Shown here one piece after another: positions 55,490-64,000 of a stretch of DNA of 64,000 nt. The DNA is taken from positions 44,625,469 to 44,689,468 of the forward strand of contig QVOM02000073.1 of assembly GCA_003586115.2 (NCBI GenBank), in the 5' to 3' direction. Under the pieces are notes generated by a model, which searched no databases, was not told where the DNA came from, and saw nothing but the letters and a program-made list of their open reading frames with translations. The DNA comes from Salvator merianae. Its lineage: Eukaryota; Chordata; Lepidosauria; Squamata; Teiidae. Position numbers and translations under genes: made by a program. Within the stretch, counting starts at the first letter, position 1, and each line of letters begins with the position of its first letter.

Positions 55490-57020
55490 CAGTACTGCTT
55501 TTGGACAAGTGTACAAACTGCATACCTGCACATACATGATTTATGGACTATAGACTGCAAGGCTGTATTGGTGTCTGAATCATAGGGCACTATGGAAGGC
55601 ACTTGAACAGTCATATTGAAAAGCAAAAGGAAGACAAGACTGTTGTTTTGAAAATCAGTTTCTGCACCACCACTCCTTCCATTACTCTTGACTCTACTTT
55701 GCAAGAGGAAGAAGAGTGCACAGAAACAGCTCCAGAAACAGCTCCAGGCAACTAGTATTTACAAGTTTCTGTCTAACAATAGTCACCTCAGGGTATATCT
55801 TGATTGTTTACTTTGTCTTAAACTTGGTTTGTGTCATTCTGGGCAATTTTCAAGAATTGATTGAGTTATTGCCACCTCTATTTGCATGTCCCCTTCCCTG
55901 CATCAACAGCTGGATACATGATACCTTTGGATCTCACATCCACATGCCTGCTAGTCAAACCCCTGTACATTTGAATCTTACTTCTGTCCAATCAAAAGTG
56001 CAGGTTTTCAATTCATTTTTTCCACCAATCCCCTTCCTGTTCCTCTTTCAAACTTAGCCCAAAGTATATAAAAAACCCAGTTTGCCCCATTTATTAGGTG
56101 GTCTTCCCTCACTACTATGCTGAGCTAAAAATTACAAGAGCTGAAATCACTGAAGAAGTGACTCATGAGATCATTCATCCCACCCCACTGAAGAACTGCA
56201 GATGGCTGGCTGGTAATTGCCCCTTTCCTCACTGGACCCTCAAGCATACTCTCTCACACACTGTCTAAGCTTGGGGAATAGGGAAAACTTGTTACCTCCT
56301 TCACCACCTCCTGCAACTGAATAAGAAAGCCTCGGCTTCCCTTGAAGACTGCGGCTGCTTTGCACTGCCTTTCCCAAAGCTAGGAAAAGTTCTGTGCTTC
56401 CTCCATTCCACTTTTATGCTGCTTCACTACAGCACTATAGCTGGAATCACAGGGAAGAGAGTTTCCCTCTCTCCCTTTGATTCCCAATCACCCAGGGTTG
56501 GAGCTCTGTTGCAGACCTAAGGATCCCCATCCACTGATGCAAGATGTCTAAGTATTGGCTAGTCCATCCTTAGGCTTGTACTGAGGATATATACAAAGAT
56601 CTGTGGTAGTATCCTCCTTGGCTCTTCCCTATAGTCTCCAAACCACTGAGCTACCAATCTCTCAGCCATCCGTCATAGAACTGGGCAATTGGGGGTTGAG
56701 GATCCACTTTCCCACCCCCTCCAGTGCCTTCCCCTGCCTTCCCATTTGGCTTTGAAGCCTCAGAGCACCCACTCTATTGTGCAATTGGTACCCGATGGAC
56801 TCTGTGAGAGGGATCAAGATCCTTGCTGAGAGTAGAATCCTTCCCCTCTCCCAGCTTTTTCCCTTTTAGCCTAGTAAAGACTTTTCTGGGAGAAGACTTC
56901 AGATGGTGAGAAAGACTTTTGTTGCCCCCTTGTGCTTTTTTTGTTTTTCTTAGGAATAGTGGGAAGGAGGCATCACCTGGCAACAGAAGCTGAGAAAGAG
57001 AGTGCCTTGTGGATGGAGTT
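55490..57020. other. No supported gene; promoter-like words near 55985-56070
   Basis: CCAAT words (GTCCAATCA near 55987 and ACCAATCCC near 56024) precede a TATATAAAAAACCC word near 56065. This is a promoter-like cluster, but no open frame, LTR end or splice signal follows it convincingly. Confidence 0.35.
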
Positions 57021-57024
57021 AATT

Positions 57025-59150
57025 ATTTAAGTTGGGAGCAGGGCATCACTGAGATTGGGACCAGTTTAGAACCCTCTTAGAATTTCCTTGATACCATTTT
57101 TAAACACTGGACACAAGCCACTATTAGAAACCTCTTTATAGTCCTTTACTGTGCTCAGTCTGCTTGAGTTAACAGCCTGTAGACAGCTTGTTACACTGTA
57201 ACTAGCGGAAGCCCATTAAAATACCAGAAGAGCACTCAGCTGCATAATCTAATTGTCACCTCTAGCTTGCTTGCTACAATGTTGCAATTCTAATCCTAAC
57301 AATTTAACAAGAAACCATTGTTCTGTTTACCTGATTGTGTTGCTGAACTGAGAAAACCCCTTTGCCTTTCATTGCTGGCTACTCAAACCTCAGAATATTT
57401 CTTTTTTCTGTGTGTTCTAATAAAGATTAAGTTTGCATTATTCCTGCCTTAGAACGCTTTCCTTTTCCCCTTAGCCCTGAGACTCCACCCCTGCCAATTG
57501 CATTCTGTCTTCTGACTGGAAGGTTGTGAAACCAACCTTTTAGCCCAAAAGTCCTGTTTAGAATAGTTGAGGAGTAATTCTCACAGTCAAACCAATATAT
57601 TCCTTTTACAGATCTACCTTTTCCATACCATGCATGATTTTATATAGTTTTACCCAGCCACTAATTCTCTAATGCAGGATCTTTAAGCTATGCCAGTGCC
57701 CCATAAGAGGACAGGAGACAAAAGGCTTTCAGAACCAGAATTATTCAAAACAGAATATATACTTCATTAAAAACAAAAGAAGAAGCTCCAAAAAGGCATA
57801 AAGTGGTCAAAATGACAGACTGACAGAAATCAGCTGATCGAGAGCTGTCAAAGGCTATGGAATGGCAAGCAATACAGCTGCAGCAAAGGGCTAACCTCAG
57901 CAGAGGTCTCCATTCTGAGTACACATTGCACAAGCACAGCGGCCAGATAAGGAAGGGAAGAAAGGGGGAGAAGTGTCTGCCTCCATTTACCCCACAGTTC
58001 ATAAGGGCAATGCATGAGATGATTTTGAATGATTTCTTCCATGTTTGTTCAAGTGTGAAGCCAGTAATTTACAATTTTGGTTTCCAAGCTTATAAAACTT
58101 TTCATTTAAATATAATTGAACTTTAGCGCTCTTATTAGTTTCCAGTAAATCAAGTTAGCTTTGCTTTGTGTGTAGACTTTATAAGAGCCAGTTGCTTTAT
58201 GCTTATTTTCCAAATGCTTTATTTATTGAAATAATTTATCTTTTTCTAAGTTTGTTTCCTAATCCAATGGTTTTGGCAGATATATATTCCTCCGTTTACA
58301 GATTTCATCACTTCCCATTTTAGCTTGGTACTAATCTCAAAGACCAAATTAACTTCAAAATACGAGTTCAGTTATTGTTAAAAGAGATGCACTATTGACA
58401 TTTTGGTAAGGAGAATACGGTTTAATTACCATTATATTGAACCAGATTTAGTAAATCGAAAGGAAGTTTTAGCAAAAATTGAGGAATAGTCAGAAAAGGT
58501 AATTGAGCATGTGCCTGCTAAAACTGAGCTAATTCTTTAGAACTTAAAACATAATCCAAATGGGTGAAAGAATTATGACAGATCAAGAAAAATGTATTTT
58601 CTATGCTATTCTAATTTTTGAACCTAAAAGTTTCCATACGTTGAAAATTATTTATTTTAGGGCATTTTTAATAAACTTCATTTTGTGGGCAGTTTTGGGG
58701 TGACATTCAAGTCTCTTATCAAGATTTCCTAAGTGGCAAAGCTGAATAATTCTGACAATGTTTCTAATACAAATTGCTGTGAACGAACATTAGAGATATA
58801 TATGCAGGCTAAGGTGAGATTTAGAGAACAAATAGTACCACTTAACAAATGTATATCTGTTCCTATTGTCTTTCTTCAAATTACTGAATTTAAAGGAGAT
58901 CCCAGAGTGAACAATTATTGACATGCTTCTTTCTTTGGATGTTCCAGGAGCAGAATATTCCTTCTTAAATACTATTATCTTAGAAGTTTTTTGTTCTTTC
59001 TGGCCTGATGTGTTTCATGTAAAAAAACAAAACTATCCCCCTCTCTTTGTAAAAAATCTTCCTAGTTATTTTCGTTTAACTGCTTTGTTCAACCCCTTAT
59101 TTTGAAATTAGCTATGAGTTAAGAAGATGATGATATTTATATAGTTTCCT
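57025..59150. other. No recognisable gene; polyadenylation-like word near 57419
   Basis: An AATAAAG word lies near 57419, with a T/GT-rich stretch around it. From 57700 to 59150 the sequence is A+T-rich. Two back-to-back frames (58733-58921 and 58923-59105) give peptides without a known domain. Confidence 0.35.
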
Positions 59151-59159
59151 ATGGCTTAA

Positions 59160-59666
59160 GGCTGTTTCCAGCAGGATCTGCCCACCCTGAACAGCTTCAC
59201 AAGAAGCAGGATAAGCCTTCTGCATTTGGAAGGCTGTCCCACTGCAGTGCCTTGTGCTGGCTCCAGAAATTGTGTGATCTCCAAATCCACTTCCAGTTTT
59301 GCCAAATGCTAGGAACTGAATTTCCTAGCATCAGTTCCCACCCATTTCAGTGGTGCAATTTGGTGCACCTCTGAAATCGGTCCCCCTATTAAATCAGAAC
59401 AGGGAGACTTGCACTCTGCATACCTCCCTGGGCTGGTCTAGCTATCCCTGAAATGCTGGTAGACCCGTAGAAACAGATACACCTGTGTCCCAGTCTAGGT
59501 GGCAATTTGGGCTGCCTAGACAAGGCTTCACTCCAACCTAATATGGATGAAGCAGTCTAGGGAGGAGGAAGGAAGAGGTCTCTCTATTCCATTTCTAGCA
59601 TGCAGATGAGTGGGGCCTGAAGGGGACTAGGCTCTGTTCTGGACCATTCCACAAGTGCAGAAATGG
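59160..59666 (+). mobile_element. Nonautonomous DNA transposon, family A copy 3
   Basis: About 507 bp. It starts GGCTGTTTCCAGCA, ends AGTGCAGAAATGG, and carries the family interior ('gctaggaactgaatttcc', 'cccatttcagtggtgcaatttggtgcacc' abridged, 'aaatcagaacagggagactt', 'ctgggctggtctagct', 'gtctaggtggcaatttgg'). The 9-mer ATGGCTTAA is found on both edges (59151-59159 and 59663-59671). Depending on where the terminus is cut, this reads as an 8-bp duplication (TGGCTTAA) or a TTAA duplication, so hAT and piggyBac cannot be separated here. Confidence 0.75.
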
Positions 59667-59669
59667 CTT

Positions 59670-60099
59670 AACAGTATTCTTTGGCACTGCTATAAGGTTC
59701 TAACATGTTTCCTTTTTTCCCCACAATAACAAAACAACAACAACATTGTTTTCCATCAGTCTCAATCACTGTAAAATGTCATAACAAACAAATTCAAACT
59801 CCCAGGTTAGGCAACTGTATGGAAGAGAGCCTCTAACTCAATTCCCAGTGTTCTCAAGGTCAAGCAGACACCACATCCAGATAGACATAAGTAATAACAG
59901 ATGCTAGATTGATTTATTTGTATTTCAACAATGCTTCTCCTACATGATATGAGCCCAGATCATTTCATTATGCTCCTATTATTGGGTTTTGCTTCCCCAC
60001 TTTTTCTTTTTTTATTCTCCTATCTATTTTCTTCCCTCTCTCCCTCCCTAAATAAGTCTAAGATAGCTCTTTATATGTAATTAAATTCCTGCCTTATAT
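59670..60099. other. No recognisable feature
   Basis: A+T-rich spacer, with an (ACA)n-like word at about 59730-59745. The right half may be the eroded 3' untranslated part of the following L2 copy. Confidence 0.35.
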
Positions 60100-60240
60100 C
60101 TTTATGCATAAATCTCACCAAATACAGTACTGGTAACTAATTTATTTTATCTGTTTTTATGCTGATTTTATTGTGATCTGCCCTGAGACCTTCGGGTCAA
60201 GGGTAGGATATAAATAAATATAAATGAATAATATACTTAA
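60100..60240 (+). mobile_element. L2-type LINE 3' tail with an ATAAATA tail
   Basis: The text 'ctgatttta...gatctgccctgagaccttcgggtcaagggtaggatataaataaatataaatgaat' (abridged) is the best L2 3' end in the window and shows the canonical plus-strand signature, ending in the (ATAAATA)n tail. Confidence 0.72.
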
Positions 60241-60589
60241 TTATCCCAATGCATATCATTCTGCACATATACAACTGTTCATAATTCCTGATTTTTGACA
60301 AATTTTATTTCACAGGATTATGATTGCTCTCTTCCAAGATTACCAGCCTATTATCAGATAACTCCAGCAAAATGGGCTCTCAAACCTTGACTGATAGTAA
60401 TTACTGTCAGCAGTAAGTTCTATTTAATTTGGACACATTGTTCCTTTTTAACTAGCAACCAAACTTACTGATCCTTCTCATTGACAGCGAATTGGCAAAC
60501 TTAAACAAAGTCTTTACTGAACGTTTCAGATTTTACCTTTTCTGCTGAGTGCTTATGCTAGCCGGGTTTGTCGTTCCTGTTTTTTTCTG

Positions 60590-61320
60590 CAGCTTTTGTT
60601 TCCAGTCAGACATCTCTGCCCTTGGTGGTGAGTTTCTAATTCCTGAAGAAGGCAGATCCAGCTGCGCCCCTGGGTGTTTGAGGATTTTCAGCATACTATT
60701 TGTTTCTTCTAAACATAGAAGCTTTTAGAGATTTGCCTTTGTAATTCACAAATATCAAACATGGGAAACCCTATCTAAATCATACACTGACATTCTGAAG
60801 AGCAGTTGTAACATAGCAGAATTTATAACACTGTTGGAGAGTCTCCAGGTCTATGTCCTGGAGGACTATTACTTGTTCTCCATCATATTGCAGTCCCTCC
60901 AGGGTGCGTAGTGCAGGTCACATGATGTGTTTTCATAGTGAATCATTTCAGATGCAATAATTACATTGCATGGCCTCTGTTTAGTGCTAAAGGCCCCAGA
61001 CTGCAGTCTGAAAATTCCAAGCAGAGGATATCCACCAACTACTTTAATAAAAACTAATCATATTCTATCCCTCACAGAACTTCTTTAACCCTCTTAGATG
61101 AATTTTCCTTTCCTCAGGTGATTCTGCAAGTTGATAATATGTTCTTGGAGGAAGGAAACCTCATCATTTTCATTTTGGTGTTGTAGTAATTAATGACAAT
61201 GTTGAGTACCAATGAAGCCATTTCTTGCACCTCCTTTAAATTGTTGGTGAGAATATTTACTATTTCTTTCATTGAGGCTACAACTGAGTTCCATCGGCCT
61301 AGTGCAAAGTTGATTATATA
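60590..61320 (-). pseudogene. L1 ORF1 remnant
   Basis: The minus-strand frames give pieces of an L1 ORF1 protein in order: a coiled-coil-like start (NLKEVQEMASLV, 'NHLRKG'-like), RALGP and HAM.VIIA (normally R-A-L-G...P-R-D-V-I-I), HYENT, QYDGEQVIVLQDIDLETLQQ (normally QxxxxxIxIxQDLSxETL) and TALQNVSV, then KANL.KLL and LKILKHPGAQLDLPSS near the end. That is the RRM and C-terminal domain order of vertebrate L1 ORF1, an RNA-binding trimer that coats L1 RNA. Stops and shifts are many. It lies 3' of an ORF2 remnant on the same strand, the reverse of the normal order. Confidence 0.68.
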
Positions 61321-61399
61321 TATATATAAGTTTTAATTAAGTTACAATCAATATCAACATAAAGCAGCAAGTACAAAAAATGGAGCTAATTCCTATTTG

Positions 61400-62720
61400 A
61401 GAATGCTGATAGCAAAAACCTGAATTACTTATATATTGATGTATCTAAGGGAGCTTTTGGAAGATCCAATGATATAATGCATATGCTGTTGATTAATTAA
61501 TGGGGGGGGTTCTACCAAAGCCCATTGTATAGACTCAGTATTAAAGATATGCAGATTGACGGTTTCATGCTCTGTTTTTTTAAAAAAAAGGAAAAAAGGT
61601 ACAGTGACTAATTGCTTATTCCAGGAGGTTAACATATGTTTAGAAGGCAAAGATCCAGACTTGGAATCACATCAATAAGTGGTTGCCACATCTAAGAAAA
61701 GTTTCCTTTCCCTTAAGATCCTTTCATTGTATTCCACTGAAAAGTAATATATTCATTGCAAGCTACTTCCCATATCTTTGTATACCAGTGGGATTTCATT
61801 AGGTTAGTAACCTGTTTCCAATTCTGCATAACAGAAAAATTGGCTGTTGACAGCATAAAAAGTAGCAAATCTTTATGCTTTATTTTAGTGTTATGATCCT
61901 GAAAAATAAACAATAAACAAAGCTCTGGAAAGAAAATAATTTTATCTGATACTATTTTTTTGAATCCTTTTGTGTTTCTGATAGAATAATTGATGGATTC
62001 AGTTGACATTCCCATATAAGGTAGATGCATGTTCCATTTTTCTGACATCCGTTCCAGCATGTTTGTATAATTGTATTGATCGTATGTGCCAATTGGGCCT
62101 TTTATATAAGAGCGTCATCTGAATTTTCTTCACTTTAGTTGCAGTACACCAATAAATTTGCTTTGCAGTAGCTGAGCCCCATTCACGTGGTATAAATTTG
62201 ATTTTTAAATCTGTTTCCCAGTAAGTTTTTAAGCCAGAGAGGGAAATGAGATTGTGGCTTAAAATACAAGTCCTATAACAGTGAAACCAATCCATTATTT
62301 ATTAACATGTTTTTATTGAGAAGTTTCTCAAATGGTGTTAGCTGCCTAGAGATTGCTTTTATAGCTGCAGGGCCTTAAAAAAGCTATAAACTATGAACTT
62401 AAAGCCAAGTTCTATTAGCTGGATCTAATATTGCCATAATATGATATCTGACCGGTACACTGTCAGATAAACAGCCATATTTTAATTTGACTATATCTGC
62501 GTCAGTAAATTTACCCCATCATTGCTTCGTTAATGTTTTAGTCAAATCAGGGATAGCTATAAGTGTAGAAACAGGGGAGAAGTATAGCATTTTTTTTCCT
62601 CCAAACTTGCCAGACTTTCAGAGTACTATTCAATAATGGATTTTTAATAGTTTGTATTTCTTTTTGCTTGAGGTCTACAAAATACAAATCTTGCCCATGG
62701 TAGCTCCTTACATTCAGTTG
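61400..62720 (-). pseudogene. L1 ORF2 C-terminal remnant
   Basis: On the minus strand: KKEIQTIKNPLLNSTLKVW (the post-RT 'NPLLxxTLKxW' block), then 'REWGSATAKQIYW', then LYKRPNWHIRSIQLYKHAG, then the region that in L1 carries the C-terminal Cys/His motif (CWKC...HxWW), here decayed, and finally LLLFMLSTANFSVMQNWKQ with WYTKIWEVACNEYITF. The last piece is the conserved C-terminal end of squamate-type L1 ORF2 (LLLHMLxAARxxIAQxWK...WxxKxWE). There are several frame breaks; it is 5'-truncated. Confidence 0.78.
61501..61508. repeat. G8 homopolymer
   Basis: A short G-run in the otherwise A+T-rich 3' region of the L1 remnant. It is simple sequence only. Confidence 0.8.
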
Positions 62721-62765
62721 CCACCCACTTGCTTTTATGGCTTCACATGAGACTGATTATTTAGA

Positions 62766-62826
62766 ACATAAGAGCCCTGCTGGATCAGGCCACAGTTCAT
62801 CTAGTCCAGCATCCTATCTCCCACAG
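62766..62826 (-). mobile_element. CR1-type LINE 3' tail, terminal fragment
   Basis: The plus-strand text 'aagagccctgctggatcaggccacagttcatctagtccagcatcc' (abridged) is the reverse of the CR1 tail seen at 63.40 kb. It lies head-to-head with the next CR1 copy, giving a small inverted arrangement. Confidence 0.72.
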
Positions 62827-62839
62827 AAAATAAATCAGC

Positions 62840-63462
62840 AAGGGTCATTGTGCCTCTTTATAAACCTATGGTGAGGTCACATTTGGACTATTGTGTACTA
62901 TTCTAGTCCCCACACTTCAGAAAGGATATTGTGGAACTGGAAAAAGGTGCAGAAAATGACAACCAGAATGATCAATTGGCTGGAACACCTCCCTTATGAA
63001 ATCAGGCTGCGATGCTTAGGCCCCTTCAGCCTTCAAAGATGGTGCTTAAGAGGTGACCTGATTAAACTACATAAAACCACCACATGCTGTGGAAAAGGTG
63101 GATATAGAAAAAATATTTTGTTTATTGCAAAATATTAGATCCAGGGGAACTCTAGGAAGCTGATGGGCATGAAAATTAGGACTGATAAGGGGAAGTATAT
63201 ACCAAAAGAGGTGATGACAGCAACCAGCCTGGATAGCTTTAAGAAAGGGTTTGACAAATTCATAGAGGACAGACAACTAGAACTGATGCCTAGGCTGGAG
63301 AGACAGGGAGAAGGCCACTTGCAAGGAGTCAAGAGCCAGTGAAGTTTTTGCCTTTGTCTTCTGTTTCAGAATATCCAGAAGCAATTGGTGGGCCACTGTG
63401 TGAGAGAGGATGCTGGACTAGACGGGGCCCGATCCAGCAAAGCTCCTCTTATGTTCTTATCG
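62840..63462 (+). pseudogene. CR1-type LINE ORF2 C-terminus and 3' tail
   Basis: This is the best-preserved CR1 3' region. The plus-strand frames give a LYKPMVRSHLDYC-type block (decayed), SPHTSERILWNWKKVQK (normally SPHxRKDIxxLExVQR), TRMINWLEHLPYEIRL, FSLQRWCLRGDLIKLHK, then a GELLGS.WA-type block, MTATSLDSF-type and 'DKFIEDRQL'-type ends. The 3' tail follows with 'gtgggccactgtgtgagag', 'gatgctggactagacggg' and 'gctcctcttatgttcttat'. Frame shifts occur at least three times. It is 5'-truncated, as is usual for CR1. Confidence 0.82.
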
Positions 63463-63469
63463 CAGTGTG

Positions 63470-63885
63470 AAAGCAGCCTTGAAGTCCTCTGTTATCTCTT
63501 TGCTATCACTTCTTTTCGGTTTTTATTTTTAAACCAGACTTAGATCAGACAACCTGTTAAAAGAATGGGCAGGTGTATAAAACATGGTTTACAAACTTCT
63601 TATGTAGCTTCTCAAACTATAATATGTAAGATTTTGCTTCCTTTTTTTTGCTTCCTACCTTTGGAAAGGAAGGAAAGGAGATCTGGGAATAAAGATGCAT
63701 TTTTCTCCTAACCACTCCTTTCTTTCTAACCCCTTTCTCTTTCTTTCACCCATGAAGACTCTCACAACCATCTTGCCCTTACATCTTTAGTTGGATAGAC
63801 AGAGTCTTGATCTGAGGGAAAGAGCCATTCACTGCAAGGAAAGACTAAACATGGCAAGTGATCCAACCAGCTCTGGGATAAACAC
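63470..63885. other. No recognisable feature
   Basis: A spacer after the CR1 tail with pyrimidine-rich words near 63720-63750. It has no coding-like frame. Confidence 0.4.
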
Positions 63886-63888
63886 AGA

Positions 63889-63985
63889 AGAATTTATTTA
63901 TTCATTTGTTGGTTTCTTTGTATTTTTATTCTGTCCTATATCTGAAGGTTTCAGGGTGGGTAACGGTAATAGAAAACAAAATATA
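63889..63985 (-). mobile_element. L2-type LINE 3' tail fragment
   Basis: The text 'atttatttattcatttgttgg', then 'ttctgtcctatatctgaaggtttcagggtggg' (abridged), then an A-rich stretch is the minus-strand L2 tail, equivalent to those at 12.2, 17.3 and 33.44 kb. Confidence 0.6.
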
Positions 63986-64000
63986 AAATGACATATTAAA

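Noticed and set aside
57160..57560. Possible solo LTR with an AATAAAG signal
   Set aside because: I could not find TG...CA ends, a target duplication, or a promoter at the right distance.
58733..59105. Two back-to-back open frames in A+T-rich DNA
   Set aside because: An initial resemblance of 'LLSLD' to an RT block was not supported by any neighbouring motif.
60317..60412. Exon-like segment with a pyrimidine-rich AG acceptor (tttatttcacag) and a GTAAGT donor
   Set aside because: Its only useful frame ends in a stop and resembles an L1 ORF2 block (LPxLxxYYQ), and it lies in an L1-rich locus. It is more likely LINE debris than an exon.
1..64000. Prokaryotic operon, phage, plasmid or CRISPR content
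   Set aside because: There are no long dense open frames, ribosome-binding spacing or direct-repeat/spacer arrays. Repeats are all of vertebrate LINE, SINE and MITE type.

Overview
This window looks like noncoding DNA from a vertebrate nuclear genome, most likely a squamate reptile (lizard, gecko or snake). The evidence is the mix of repeats: CR1-type and L2-type LINE remnants, a chicken-like CR1 3' tail, L1 pieces, Sauria/BovB-type SINE copies, and many short DNA transposons with terminal inverted repeats. I found no protein-coding exon I can defend, no tRNA or rRNA gene, no CRISPR array and no prokaryotic signal. Every recognisable coding stretch is a decayed fragment of a retrotransposon. 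The window is therefore intergenic or deep intronic, and species cannot be fixed from the sequence alone.

Layout. 1-9.3 kb: a (GGAT)n tract, two copies of a hairpin-ended transposon family (called B here), a SINE, and pieces of families A and D. 9.3-20 kb: a 179-bp MITE with long inverted repeats (G), a CR1 3' end split by a family B insertion, a family C MITE and a perfect (TTTCC)18 microsatellite. 20-30 kb: two more B copies, families I, D and F, and an L2 tail. 30-37 kb: a long minus-strand L2 reverse-transcriptase fossil split by DNA transposons, a C MITE, and a family A element that itself contains a 227-bp hAT-like MITE with an 8-bp target duplication. 37-47 kb: a CR1 3' tail, an internally deleted CR1 copy joining the endonuclease start of ORF2 to its last residues, a B copy, and a Harbinger-like MITE. 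48-54.5 kb: two convergent copies of a ~1.0-1.15 kb nonautonomous element (E) that keep a perfect TGACGTCA site, a nearby CCAAT box and a shared short open frame. 54.8-64 kb: a CR1 3' end split by a C MITE, a third A copy, a scrambled L1 locus (ORF2 end and ORF1 in the wrong order), and a last CR1 3' end.

The notable content is the transposon archaeology: at least nine short nonautonomous families, several sharing the outer motif GGCCNTTTCTGCAC or a variant, so they may have depended on one related group of transposases. Family letters A-I are local labels for this answer. Boundaries were read by eye and most are good to about 5-30 bp.
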